IMG/VR virus record: IMGVR_UViG_3300032331_000610
Coordinates: 1 to 41,376 of that record
Source: a virus
Reading direction: 5' to 3' (one strand)
Length of the DNA: 41,376 nt
Below, piece by piece: positions 29,874-37,853 of the stretch; the first letter of the stretch is position 1, and every line of letters begins with the position of its first letter. The notes under the pieces were generated by a model that was given only the letters and a program-made list of their open reading frames with translations, made no database searches and was not told the DNA's origin. The position numbers and the translations under genes are program-made.

Positions 29874-31904
29874 GTGGCTAGTCGTTCACCCGATATATCC
29901 GAGCGCACGATAATTGATTTATCTGGTCGCCTATCTACATACTATGATTTAAACGGTAACGCATTTGATGTGGCTATTGGTGGCTTGCCATTTATTATGG
30001 CAGTAACAGACAACACTCCATACAAGCGACAGACTGCAGAGTTCCGTGCTCAGCGTGTAGACCAGATGCGCGACCCAGGTGAACACACACTTGCTGGTTC
30101 AGGTTACTGGACACGCAGCCAATCTTCTTGGCACTATGGTGAGGGTGTTCAATTCACTGAGCCTATGGAAGGTAACGATAATGAAGTTCGTTTCCGTTTC
30201 CGTGACTCATACGGCATTGACCCATGGACTCCAGGACAAATCAACCTACTTAAAAAAACCACACTTGTTCAGGCTTTTAGCGGTAACTGCAAGATAGATA
30301 CAGGTGCTGACACCTCTGGCGTTGCCTTCCTTGTTGCTACAGATATGGCACCACGCGTAGCACAAACTAATGCAATTTATAAAATTACAAGCGCTGGTAC
30401 ATCTACCGCCCTTGTTACCTTTGCCTCTATTAGCAATGAAACAATCCTTGGTACCACATCTGATGGTACATACTTGTATGTTGCTACCACTGCTGGTGTA
30501 TACGATATTAAATTATCTGATGGCACAACACATAAACAATATACATACAATAGTTTGACTGCAGACCATGCAGTTCTTAAATATGTTAAAAGCCGTATTG
30601 TTGCTGCATTTAAATTTACCAATGGAACATACTCAGCGTATCAACTTTTATTTCCAGATAAAGGTGGCGGTGCAGCCAGTGATATTAAATCAACAATGGC
30701 TTCAAGCCATGGAACTCTTATCAATGGTTCAACCGTCATGCCCACATTATGGACATGGACTTCCATTACAGAAGGCTCTAATGCTATCTACTTAGGTGGC
30801 TATGCTGGCGAACACTCTAGTATTTTTAAATTAGCAGTAGATAATACTGGCGCTTTAGGAACTATTGTTACCGCTGCCGTCATGCCACGCGGTGAAATAG
30901 TATTATCTCTTTACACATACCTTGGCACATACCTTATGCTTGGCACAAGCAAGGGTGCACGCATTGCAACACTAGACCAAAACGGTGACATGAACTATGG
31001 ACCATTGGTGTTTCATAATGAGAACGGTGTTTATGATTTTGAAGGGCGCGACTCTTATATCTGGGCTGGCAATACCAACGGAGTAAACACCAGTTCAGGT
31101 ACAACACGCATTAACCTTGGTCAACCACTTACTCTCATTGGCTATGCTCAACCTATATCTACAGGCGTGTATGCCCGTGCAACAGATGTTTTTGCCGATG
31201 GTATTACTGGTGCAGTAAAGGCAATTCGTATTCTTGGCGATGGCAATCAAGTTGCCTTTGCAATCTCTGGTTCTGGCATTTGGTTACAACATGCAACAGA
31301 TTTAGTTACATCAGGACAAATCCGTACTGGTCGTATTCGTTACGACACCATGGAAAACAAAGCATGGAAGCGTATCCGTATCCGTACTACTGATGACTTA
31401 GCAAATGGTGACATTGAAATCTATAAAATTGGTGCAACTGCAGACACAGTTGTGACTACACTTTATGAAGGCACTAGCACCACTGCTGATATTGATTTAA
31501 ATGATGCTTACCCAGAGGCAGGACCTGATGCATCGTTTAAACTTACTCTTACTCGTAACACTACCGATGCAACCACTGGTCCTGTAGTGGTAGGTATTGC
31601 TGTTAAGGCTTTGCCAACGCCTACTCGTGCAAGAGTTTTGCAAATCCCACTCTTTTGCTTTGACAAAGAAACAGATAAGACAGGACAAATCATTGGCTAT
31701 GAAGGTTACTCAAAAGAACGCCTTAGCGCACTAGAAACTATTGAAGCCATGGGAGAAACAGTTATCCTCCAAGACTTCAACGCAGGTGGCGACCCATTTG
31801 AAGTCATCATTGACCAAGTTACTTTCACTCGTTCCACTCCATCAAACCGTAACTACACAGGCTTTGGTGGCATCATACAAATCATAGCAAGAACGGTAGT
31901 TTAA
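29874..31904 (+). CDS. Tail nozzle-like beta-propeller protein (676 aa)
   Basis: A 676-residue protein with GTG start after AAGGAG. The central region repeats propeller-like strands: TILGTTSDGTYLYVATTAGVYDI, NAIYLGGYAGEHSSIFKL, TYLMLGTSKGARIATL, DSYIWAGNTNGV. The N-terminal part has a Trp-rich block (GSGYWTRSQSSWHYGEG) and the C-terminal part is a beta sandwich. In T7-type podoviruses the nozzle (gp12) has a propeller platform; size and location suit this. It could also be another baseplate or hub protein. Assignment rests on repeats and order only. Confidence 0.62.
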   Translation: MASRSPDISERTIIDLSGRLSTYYDLNGNAFDVAIGGLPFIMAVTDNTPYKRQTAEFRAQRVDQMRDPGEHTLAGSGYWTRSQSSWHYGEGVQFTEPMEGNDNEVRFRFRDSYGIDPWTPGQINLLKKTTLVQAFSGNCKIDTGADTSGVAFLVATDMAPRVAQTNAIYKITSAGTSTALVTFASISNETILGTTSDGTYLYVATTAGVYDIKLSDGTTHKQYTYNSLTADHAVLKYVKSRIVAAFKFTNGTYSAYQLLFPDKGGGAASDIKSTMASSHGTLINGSTVMPTLWTWTSITEGSNAIYLGGYAGEHSSIFKLAVDNTGALGTIVTAAVMPRGEIVLSLYTYLGTYLMLGTSKGARIATLDQNGDMNYGPLVFHNENGVYDFEGRDSYIWAGNTNGVNTSSGTTRINLGQPLTLIGYAQPISTGVYARATDVFADGITGAVKAIRILGDGNQVAFAISGSGIWLQHATDLVTSGQIRTGRIRYDTMENKAWKRIRIRTTDDLANGDIEIYKIGATADTVVTTLYEGTSTTADIDLNDAYPEAGPDASFKLTLTRNTTDATTGPVVVGIAVKALPTPTRARVLQIPLFCFDKETDKTGQIIGYEGYSKERLSALETIEAMGETVILQDFNAGGDPFEVIIDQVTFTRSTPSNRNYTGFGGIIQIIARTVV

Positions 31905-31906
31905 AC

Positions 31907-32101
31907 ATGACAGCATCAGACTGGGCTGCACTAGCAGTTTCTATTACAACTTTAGTTGTTGGTTTTACTGCATCAGTTCGCTGGTTAGTAAAACATTATC
32001 TTTCTGAATTAAGACCGAACTCAGGCTCAAGCCTGCGAGATTCCGTTGACAGATTAGAGGAACGCGTAGACCGCATCTACGAAATGTTATTAAATAAATA
32101 A
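31907..32101 (+). CDS. Small membrane protein with coiled-coil tail (64 aa)
   Basis: A 64-residue protein with a hydrophobic helix (WAALAVSITTLVVGFTASVRWLV, about 5-27), then a charged coiled coil (LRDSVDRLEERVDRIYEMLLN). This is a common design in actinophage lysis regions, where it may act as a holin helper or antiholin. It sits at the start of the lysis stretch. Confidence 0.7.
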   Translation: MTASDWAALAVSITTLVVGFTASVRWLVKHYLSELRPNSGSSLRDSVDRLEERVDRIYEMLLNK

Positions 32102-32114
32102 TTGAAAGGTTAAA

Positions 32115-33359
32115 GTGAAACTTCCCCCAAAGTTCCGCAACAGTTTAACAGTATTTTTTATTCTCTTTAACTCTATGTTCTTGTTTCCCATGATGGCAAG
32201 GGCAGAAGATGTACCAACGGTTACTACTATTGTTACCGCAGGTGGAGATGATGTATCGTACAGAGTTCCACTACCAGCAGCAGTTGTATTTGATGGCGTT
32301 ACTTATCAAGATGTATATGCCACAACCAACTCAGTCATTACATTTGGTAGACCTGATGGCACATACTGGGATTATCCAGCAACACCATCTATCTCTATTG
32401 AGTCTCGTGACTGGTGGGCTTTGCCTACTCGCATGCCTGACACTCACTTTATTCTTAATGTGAGTGATGGTGGCTTTCAAGTAGACGGTGCATACCGTCC
32501 TTATGGAACCTATTCTGGCGATGTAACTGCCATTGTTATTACTGCACAGATTCAAACAGATGGCACCGTTGCATATACATACAATGTAGAAGGACCTTTG
32601 CTAGGTAATGAGCGCACAGGTGCGCGATTAACAGATGGAACTATAGTAACTCTTGAGCAAGCAGGTGTAACCCAGGTTGCTGTTGTTCCTGTTTTGGAAC
32701 CAACACCCGTGGTTCCTGTACCAGTACCACCTGCCCCTGTTCCAGAACCGCCTGTCGTAATCCCAGACCCAGTGCCAACTCCAGAACCTCAACCTCAACC
32801 TGAGCCAAGACCCCGCCCAGTGCCCGAATACGAGCCTCCAGTCCAGCCATCTGAACCCGAACCGCAGCCAGAGACTCCTCCAGAGGAGGCACCTGAGCCT
32901 CCTGCAGAAGAACCTCCTGCTCCTGTAACTCCTGAACCTGAGCCTGAACTTCCACCTATAGAACCAGACCCAGCGCCAGAGCCAGAGCCAGAAGCACCTG
33001 CTGTAGATGAGCCAGAAGAAGAATCCACTCCATTAGAACCTCCAGTTGTAAGTGTTGAAGATGTCAACCTTGAAAGTCTAGCACCAGATACCCCAGTAGA
33101 ACTGGCAAATGGTGTGGTGGTTACAGCGCAAGTCGCAATGGCTGTGGAATTATTACAAAACCCAGCAGAATTTGTACAAAACTTACTTACCGACCCAATC
33201 GCAGCACTCACTGCTTTTGGTTCAGTAGGTGCTGACCTTCCCCCAGAGGTCCGTGAAGAAGCCGAGAAGGTGGTTGTTGCAGCCATCATCGCAGGCAACA
33301 TCGCAACCCAAGCAGCAGCAACCGCTGCAGCATCAGCAGTGATTAGGAGAAAACCATGA
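32115..33359 (+). CDS. Secreted Pro/Glu-rich protein with signal peptide (414 aa)
   Basis: GTG start with GAAAGG upstream. Residues 1-30 are a signal peptide (basic start, hydrophobic core FFILFNSMFLFPMM, cleavage after ARA). Residues about 35-190 form a beta-rich domain (VSYRVPLPAAVVFDGVTYQDVYATTNSVITFGRP...), residues about 195-315 are a Pro-Glu-Pro tract likely to span or bind the cell wall, and the C-terminus is helical and Ala-rich. It would be exported and extended through the envelope. It might help lysis or block further infection. Such export by a phage gene in the lysis module is unusual; function unknown. Confidence 0.78.
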   Translation: MKLPPKFRNSLTVFFILFNSMFLFPMMARAEDVPTVTTIVTAGGDDVSYRVPLPAAVVFDGVTYQDVYATTNSVITFGRPDGTYWDYPATPSISIESRDWWALPTRMPDTHFILNVSDGGFQVDGAYRPYGTYSGDVTAIVITAQIQTDGTVAYTYNVEGPLLGNERTGARLTDGTIVTLEQAGVTQVAVVPVLEPTPVVPVPVPPAPVPEPPVVIPDPVPTPEPQPQPEPRPRPVPEYEPPVQPSEPEPQPETPPEEAPEPPAEEPPAPVTPEPEPELPPIEPDPAPEPEPEAPAVDEPEEESTPLEPPVVSVEDVNLESLAPDTPVELANGVVVTAQVAMAVELLQNPAEFVQNLLTDPIAALTAFGSVGADLPPEVREEAEKVVVAAIIAGNIATQAAATAAASAVIRRKP

Positions 33360-33523
33360 AGAACTTTCTATCTGATATTGCCAACCAACTGTGGACTCTC
33401 CTCGGCATGTTCATTGCCTGGGTAGTTCTTACTGGCTCAGCCAAAACAGTGGTTGGTTATTCAATTGTGTTAGCCCTGATTGTATGGACTATCACTTTCA
33501 AACTACGCAACCCTAAGGAATAA
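33356..33523 (+). CDS. Holin-like two-helix membrane protein (55 aa)
   Basis: A 55-residue protein with two hydrophobic helices (LWTLLGMFIAWVVLTGS and VVGYSIVLALIVWTITF) joined by a short turn and ended by a basic tail (KLRNPKE). The start overlaps the previous stop (ATGA) after AGGAGAAA. Size and topology fit a class II holin. It precedes a second holin candidate, so which one sets lysis time cannot be told. Confidence 0.7.
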   Translation: MKNFLSDIANQLWTLLGMFIAWVVLTGSAKTVVGYSIVLALIVWTITFKLRNPKE

Positions 33524-33525
33524 TA

Positions 33526-33768
33526 ATGGAAACACTTAAGAGTGTACTAATGAGAATCATGGCTGTTATTGCAGCCGAAGCGCTAGGTGTTATTGGCGCT
33601 GGTTCACTTGTAGGTATTGAAGTATGGCAAGCAGGAGTCCTTGCTGGTGCACTTGGTGCAGCACGAGTTCTTGAAGCACTTGCTCGTTTCTACCTAGCAG
33701 ACGGCAACTTATCAGCAGAAGAAATTAACGAAGCCTTTGCTAAGGTTGACAAGAAAGCGAGTGCATAG
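33526..33768 (+). CDS. Holin candidate (80 aa)
   Basis: An 80-residue protein with a hydrophobic N-terminal half (VLMRIMAVIAAEALGVIGAGSLVGIEVWQAGVLAGALGAARVLEAL in sections) that can form two helices, then the charged tail ADGNLSAEEINEAFAKVDKK typical of actinophage holins. It overlaps the endolysin gene start (TAGTG), a classic holin-endolysin arrangement. Confidence 0.75.
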   Translation: METLKSVLMRIMAVIAAEALGVIGAGSLVGIEVWQAGVLAGALGAARVLEALARFYLADGNLSAEEINEAFAKVDKKASA

Positions 33769-34280
33769 TGGGTCAGCGTTTAGATTTTATTGAGACAGCC
33801 AAGTCACAACTTGGTGTCATTGAAGGACCTAAAGATAATGAAACAAAGTATGGTGCCTTTACCAAGGCTAACTTCCAACCATGGTGTGGGTCATTTGTTA
33901 ACTGGTGTGCCAATGAAGTTGGCTTGAAGATTCCTAACTGTGTGTATACACCAGGTGGAGCCTCAGCATTTATGAAGAAGGACCAATGGGAGAAGGCAAG
34001 TGATACTGCTCAGCCACTACCAGGAGATATAGTGTTCTTTGATTTCCCTGGAGATGGCGTAGACCGTATCTCACATATCGGTATTGTCGTTAAAGATAAC
34101 GGCGATGGAACAGTTACCTGTATTGAGGGCAACACAGCCCCTGATAAGAAGGGTGACCAACGAAACGGCGGGCAGGTATGCCTCAAGGTTCGTGCGTTCA
34201 AGAAGAAGAACGGCTCCAAGTTACGCAAGTCACAAGCCGTGACTATCGTTGGCTTTGGTAAACCAGTCTTTAAATCATAA
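33768..34280 (+). CDS. CHAP-domain endolysin
   Basis: A 170-residue protein, GTG start overlapping the holin stop. The CHAP cysteine peptidase/amidase fold is shown by WCGSFVNW (Cys40), SHIGIVV (His103) and CIEGNT (Glu120/Asn122), with PLPGDIVFFD in between. There is no separate wall-binding domain unless the basic end (KKKNGSKLRKSQAVTIVGFGKP) serves. It would cut peptidoglycan peptide bonds at the end of infection after holin opening; no signal peptide. Confidence 0.88.
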   Translation: MGQRLDFIETAKSQLGVIEGPKDNETKYGAFTKANFQPWCGSFVNWCANEVGLKIPNCVYTPGGASAFMKKDQWEKASDTAQPLPGDIVFFDFPGDGVDRISHIGIVVKDNGDGTVTCIEGNTAPDKKGDQRNGGQVCLKVRAFKKKNGSKLRKSQAVTIVGFGKPVFKS

Positions 34281-34289
34281 AGGAGAAAC

Positions 34290-34481
34290 ATGTTAGACAC
34301 AAACAAAATCAAAGCGATTGCATTGTCCTATGCTCGTGCAGCAGCAGCATCAGTTATTGCTCTCTACACAGCAGGTCAGCATGACCCAAAGACACTGGCT
34401 ATTGCCTTTGTTACTGGTCTAGTAGGTCCAATCCTCAAGGCATTGGATTCAAGTGCACCAGAGTTTGGTCGCACCAAGTAA
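34290..34481 (+). CDS. Small membrane protein, last gene of late operon (63 aa)
   Basis: A 63-residue protein with AAAGGAGAAAC upstream. One or two hydrophobic stretches (AAAASVIALYTAG and TLAIAFVTGLVGPILKAL) and a short hydrophilic end. Probably a holin or accessory lysis protein. A strong terminator follows directly. Confidence 0.65.
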   Translation: MLDTNKIKAIALSYARAAAASVIALYTAGQHDPKTLAIAFVTGLVGPILKALDSSAPEFGRTK

Positions 34482-34497
34482 TACTTTAAACAGAGAA

Positions 34498-34527
34498 GCC
34501 CCTCGCTTAATTGCGGGGGGCTTTTTT
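34498..34527 (+). terminator. Strong intrinsic terminator ending the late operon
   Basis: GCCCCTCGC (34498-34506) pairs with GCGGGGGGC (34513-34521, one T-G pair) around loop TTAATT, followed by six T. It ends the 28.7-kb rightward operon. The stop codon of the convergent HNH gene lies in its loop (34507-34509), so both arms share this element. Confidence 0.9.
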
Positions 34528-34872
34528 GCTTTCCCAATCTTTATTATCTTGTGTCTTAAGACGGTGGCAGTTGGCACATAGGGTCTGTAGGTTTGATATG
34601 TCATTGTTTAAATGGTTGCCATCTATATGGTCAACATCTAATTGAGTGCGATGGACAGCAACAAACCCGCACGACTCACAATAATCTTTTTTATTCTTGT
34701 ACTGACTAGAGCGATACAAGTTATATTTATTTCTACAAGACCAACCGTATTGTTTCTTTTTTAATCTTGTAGGTCCACAAACTGCACAGATACCCCATCG
34801 TTTGGCTGGGTTCTTGAGCAGCATCTTATGCTGCTGAGGCTTATCCGCCCGTGGAGTAGAAGCCCGTGGCAT
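34507..34872 (-). CDS. HNH endonuclease
   Basis: A protein of up to 121 residues with the HNH core LDVDHIDGNHLNNDISNLQTLC, and cysteine pairs CAVC, CESC and CANC for structural zinc. Such proteins nick or cut DNA; they may be free-standing homing enzymes or packaging helpers. The start is uncertain: ATG 34872 overlaps the upstream gene by 32 nt without a ribosome site, and ATG 34824 (MLLKNPAK) is the alternative. The gene contains an 8-bp stem (34817-34835) around that second ATG. Near its end it has a TGTCTTAAGAC repeat copy (34552). It lies convergent to the late operon. Confidence 0.84.
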   Translation of the reverse strand: MPRASTPRADKPQQHKMLLKNPAKRWGICAVCGPTRLKKKQYGWSCRNKYNLYRSSQYKNKKDYCESCGFVAVHRTQLDVDHIDGNHLNNDISNLQTLCANCHRLKTQDNKDWESKKAPRN

Positions 34873-35008
34873 TAAACTTTACTGGTGTTGGTGTGTATAC
34901 CTGGCTCATCAACTCTTGACAACAAGTTGGTACCCAATCGCTACCTATTGGTTTGTCTATCTCTTGTACCCCGCCACATACGCTGCATTTGTAATCATAC
35001 TTTGCCAT
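34841..35008 (-). CDS. FmdB-like small zinc-ribbon protein (55 aa)
   Basis: A 55-residue protein, MAKYDYKCSVCGGVQEIDKP...WVPTCCQELMSQVYTPTPVKFNATGFYSTGG. The YDYKC-x2-CG start, Cys29/Cys30 and final FNATGFYST match the FmdB-type regulatory zinc-ribbon family seen in many actinophages. Start overlaps the upstream gene's end (ATGG...TGA region). Function in phages is unknown. Confidence 0.78.
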   Translation of the reverse strand: MAKYDYKCSVCGGVQEIDKPIGSDWVPTCCQELMSQVYTPTPVKFNATGFYSTGG

Positions 35009-35141
35009 TGATTAACTTCTTCAAGGTGCTAATCCTACGGAGGCGAGCCTGTTGTTCTCTGACAACCCCGTATCTAAAACCAATCTTAAACATAATAGTA
35101 TTGCTTAAGACATAAACTATAATTAAAAAAATATATTTCAT
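34995..35141 (-). CDS. Small single-pass membrane protein (48 aa)
   Basis: A 48-residue protein: hydrophobic N-terminal helix (YIFLIIVYVLSNTIMFKIGF) then a basic tail (YGVVREQQARLRRISTLKKLINGKV). The ATG at 35141-35139 overlaps the preceding TGA (ATGA); the end overlaps the zinc-ribbon gene by 14 nt. A CTTAAGACA copy (35104-35112) lies inside, against the direction of the gene. Function unknown. Confidence 0.65.
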   Translation of the reverse strand: MKYIFLIIVYVLSNTIMFKIGFRYGVVREQQARLRRISTLKKLINGKV

Positions 35142-35374
35142 TTCACATCCGCTGGAGTAGGAACTTTAACAAGGGCACCACACTCAGCGCACTCTGCATC
35201 TACAAACCACATTGATATATCATTATCGTCAAACATACAGCCCACCTTGAAAAGGCGTGAGCCACAGAAACACACATGAACAGGACCAAGACTTCGCATG
35301 TCTACTTTGCTACTATCTAGTGCACCTGCTCGGCTTAGCAGCCTCGCTAGTACTCTACTTAAACTGTTCAACAC
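35138..35374 (-). CDS. Zinc-ribbon protein (78 aa, GTG start; shorter start possible)
   Basis: A 78-residue frame with HVCFCGSRLF and AECAECGALVKVP, two CxC/CxxC knuckles expected to bind zinc, and a DDNDISMWFVD strand between. The pattern is common in small actinophage proteins. The GTG at 35374 has no clear ribosome site; ATG MRSLGPVHVCFCG (about 35296) is an alternative start. First gene of the short leftward cluster, divergent from the replication arm. Confidence 0.68.
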   Translation of the reverse strand: MLNSLSRVLARLLSRAGALDSSKVDMRSLGPVHVCFCGSRLFKVGCMFDDNDISMWFVDAECAECGALVKVPTPADVK

Positions 35375-35479
35375 GAACAGCAGTGTACACAGATTTAATT
35401 ACATTGGTGTAATTCACCTCGGCGTGTCGCATTTATAGAGCAGACATCGTGTAGTAGTCTCCTCTATTGAAGGAGAAAC
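35375..35479. promoter_or_regulatory. Divergent promoter/operator region of the replication arm
   Basis: It holds palindrome GTGTACAC (35383-35390), dyad ATTACA-N4-TGTAAT (35398-35413) and a rightward -10-like TATAGA (35434-35439); TTCACC (35413-35418) could be a -35 with a short 15-nt spacer. AAGGAG before the ATG at 35480 is the ribosome site. The dyad would overlap the -35, as an operator would. It differs from the TGTGA-N6-TCACA operators of the other arm. Confidence 0.5.
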
Positions 35480-36319
35480 ATGACACTTGAACTGGTTACG
35501 GGTAAAAACTATGTATCCCACTCCGCCATGTCAACATGGCTTGGGTGTGGATGGCAGTATTACCTATCCCGTGTAGTACATGTGCCCGAAGCGCCATCGT
35601 ATTGGTTAGCAGGGGGCAAGGCAGTACATGAGTGCACGGAATACTACGATATAAAGCCTGAGGGTTTTGACCCTGTTGCTGTATTTAAAGAGCGATGGGA
35701 ACACAACTACAAAATGGTAGACAACGGCATGCCTTGGCGTGCTGGTGGCAGGGCAACTAAAGCAAATCCAAACAAGGAAGATGCTGAGTGGTGGCTTGCT
35801 AATGGACCTAAGATGGTTGACTACTGGATTCAATTCAGAGAAGAAAGCGGTTGGAAAATTTGGGATACTCCCGAAGGTACACCTGCTATTGAAACTGAAA
35901 TGAATCAAACAATCAGGGGCGTAAACATTAAAGCGTTCCTTGACCGAGTAATGGTTGCACCAACTGGAGAGTTGGTAATTGTAGATATTAAGTCAGGAAG
36001 TGCTGAGCCTAAATCTCAAACACAACTTGGCATCTATGCAATCCTTGTGGAGAAAACCTTTGGTATTCGCCCAGCACTTGGTAGTTATTTTATGGCTCGC
36101 ACAGGTGAACTAACACAACCTGTTGACCTTTCCCGATTCACCGAGGCACGCCTTGGTAACTGGGTCAAGGGCTTTGAGATAGCAGTCACTAATAAAATCT
36201 TTATCCCAGCACCTGGGTTTATGTGTGGTACATGCCCTGTAAACTCATCATGCTATGCAGTGGGTGGAAAAGACTCACACCTTTATCCCGAAATACCTAT
36301 AGGAGAAACAAATGACTGA
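35480..36319 (+). CDS. Cas4/RecB-like PD-(D/E)XK exonuclease with Fe-S cysteines
   Basis: A 279-residue protein. SHSAMSTWLGCGWQYYL starts the fold; His50, Asp155 (FLDRVM), Asp169 and Lys171 (VIVDIKSG) and a downstream Q-x-x-x-Y-type motif (TQLGIYA) form the nuclease site. Cys23 with Cys249, Cys252 and Cys258 are placed as the four ligands of a [4Fe-4S] cluster, as in Cas4/AddB-type nucleases. It likely trims DNA ends for recombination or replication. First gene of the replication arm. No CRISPR array or other cas gene is present. Confidence 0.88.
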   Translation: MTLELVTGKNYVSHSAMSTWLGCGWQYYLSRVVHVPEAPSYWLAGGKAVHECTEYYDIKPEGFDPVAVFKERWEHNYKMVDNGMPWRAGGRATKANPNKEDAEWWLANGPKMVDYWIQFREESGWKIWDTPEGTPAIETEMNQTIRGVNIKAFLDRVMVAPTGELVIVDIKSGSAEPKSQTQLGIYAILVEKTFGIRPALGSYFMARTGELTQPVDLSRFTEARLGNWVKGFEIAVTNKIFIPAPGFMCGTCPVNSSCYAVGGKDSHLYPEIPIGETND

Positions 36320-36713
36320 AGCGCTATACCAAATCAATGTAAAGACACCTAAGGGTTCTTTACTAAACATCCGTGCATCATCAGAGGCTGAACTTGACCA
36401 AGCCCTTGATGGTTTAACACTTCGCATCTCAGCAATTGCTGACCTTGAGACAACCATTGATGCAGTATGTGCAATATCAAATGCAGGTCTTAAGCCAGAA
36501 ATTATTAGCCACACTGCAGTAGCAGCAGTTGCGCCTTCATACGCAGCAACGGGTTACAAGCCAGCAGGTGTTGTGCCTGACTGTACATGCGGTGGTGGAC
36601 CAATGCGCTTGGTACCAGCAGGTATCGCTAAAGCAACTGGTCGTCCATACAAAGGCTTCTATGCTTGCCCTAAGCCACAGGGTCAGGCTTGCCAGAACAA
36701 AGTATCCCCATAA
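36312..36713 (+). CDS. Hypothetical protein with C-terminal zinc finger (133 aa)
   Basis: A 133-residue protein: a beta strand start (LYQINVKTPKGSLLNIRA), helices through residue 65, an Ala/Pro linker, then CTCGGGPMRLVPAG...GRPYKGFYACP...QACQNK, a zinc knuckle of the kind found at the end of phage single-strand-binding or recombination proteins. It overlaps the nuclease gene by eight bases and precedes the helicase, so a DNA-binding role in replication is likely but unproven. Confidence 0.74.
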   Translation: MTEALYQINVKTPKGSLLNIRASSEAELDQALDGLTLRISAIADLETTIDAVCAISNAGLKPEIISHTAVAAVAPSYAATGYKPAGVVPDCTCGGGPMRLVPAGIAKATGRPYKGFYACPKPQGQACQNKVSP

Positions 36714-36716
36714 CAA

Positions 36717-37496
36717 ATGCGCTTACTCAGCCGTGCTATTAGAACAGAGTCACGAGGAGGTGCCACGCTTCCTGTCGTGTGGCACTCCCTTGCTGCTCAA
36801 CAAATAGCAGTCCGTTACGGCGAGGTAAGCATGATTGCAGGACCGCCAGGGGCAGGTAAGTCAACGCTTGCTCTGTCCTTGGCAGTCCGTGCAAAAGTGC
36901 CCACTCTTTACATCTCTGCAGATACACACTCACACACAATGAGCCTTCGCTTACTTGCTTTGTTAACTGGTAAGCCACAGTCAGAAGTTGAACCACTCAT
37001 GGAATTGGATAGAGATTGGGCTGCACAAATGCTCAAACCTGCTGACCATATCTACTGGGAGTTTGACTCAGCACCAACACTTAAAGACATAGAGGATGCA
37101 GTACTTGCTACTCGTGAACGCCTTGGTGAAGATGTTAAATTGATTGTGTTAGATAACGCAGTAGATGTAACGATGGATTCTCAAGACGAGTGGGGTGGAT
37201 TGCGTACCCTTATGAAGGAACTTAAATGGTGGGCTAGAGAAACTGGAGCAGCGGTAGTTGTGTGTCACCACACCAGCGAAGGCGTGTTAGGTAATCCATG
37301 TCCACCACAGAAAGCACTTCATGGAAAGGTTGCACAAACCCCATCTCTTATTCTCACAGTACATAACCAAGTATCAACGATGGGTGTATGTGCAGTTAAG
37401 AATCGTTACGGACCCGCCGATGCCACAGGTGGCACACCAGTATGGCTTTCATACGACCCTGCAAGTATGCAGGTACTAGATGTTGGACAACCTTAA
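36717..37496 (+). CDS. RecA-fold (DnaB-like) helicase/ATPase
   Basis: A 259-residue protein with Walker A GPPGAGKST (42-50), an ISADT segment, Walker B KLIVLDN (141-147) and VVVCHHTSE, as in the C-terminal domain of replicative helicases. The N-terminal DnaB domain is missing, as in small RepA-like hexameric helicases. It would unwind DNA ahead of the fork together with the split primase encoded downstream. No strong ribosome site before the ATG, but the preceding stop is only three bases away. Confidence 0.82.
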   Translation: MRLLSRAIRTESRGGATLPVVWHSLAAQQIAVRYGEVSMIAGPPGAGKSTLALSLAVRAKVPTLYISADTHSHTMSLRLLALLTGKPQSEVEPLMELDRDWAAQMLKPADHIYWEFDSAPTLKDIEDAVLATRERLGEDVKLIVLDNAVDVTMDSQDEWGGLRTLMKELKWWARETGAAVVVCHHTSEGVLGNPCPPQKALHGKVAQTPSLILTVHNQVSTMGVCAVKNRYGPADATGGTPVWLSYDPASMQVLDVGQP

Positions 37497-37505
37497 GGAG
37501 ATAAG

Positions 37506-37853
37506 ATGGGCGAGATGATTGTTACACCAGTGGGTAGTCCTTGGGAACTAACCATTGCACAGAACGAGGGAGAAATCCCACCAGATAAAGTTAAAGATGA
37601 GATTGCAGTACCAATAGCCCCATTGTTGACTGACATCAAGGCACAACTAATGACAGTGCCAAGAACACTTACATATACAGTCGGATGGAGAGCACTTGTT
37701 TGGCAGAATAAAGAAACTGGTAGGTTCCAAGACCTTACGGAAGAACAATGGCAAGCCTATCAAAACGGCGGAATTGTTACCTTCGGAGCAGGACTTGCGG
37801 AAAGTAATGACGAAGATGCAAGTACCGATGGAGATACAGGAAGCCCTGCTTAG
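37506..37853 (+). CDS. Hypothetical replication-arm protein (115 aa)
   Basis: A 115-residue protein with AAGGAG upstream. Beta-rich centre (TLTYTVGWRALVWQNKETGRFQDLTEEQWQAYQNGG) and an acidic tail (ESNDEDASTDGDTG). Not recognised. The acidic tail overlaps the next gene's start. Confidence 0.7.
   Translation: MGEMIVTPVGSPWELTIAQNEGEIPPDKVKDEIAVPIAPLLTDIKAQLMTVPRTLTYTVGWRALVWQNKETGRFQDLTEEQWQAYQNGGIVTFGAGLAESNDEDASTDGDTGSPA

Noticed and set aside
32641-33301. Leftward frames of 104 and 168 codons opposite the Pro/Glu-rich gene
   Set aside because: They arise from the repeated CCN/GAR codons of the sense frame; they are Gly/Ser- and Val/Gln-rich low complexity without starts or ribosome sites.
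35480-36319. Cas4-like gene as part of a CRISPR-Cas system
   Set aside because: No cas1/cas2, no repeat-spacer array; the gene sits among replication genes, as in many phages.
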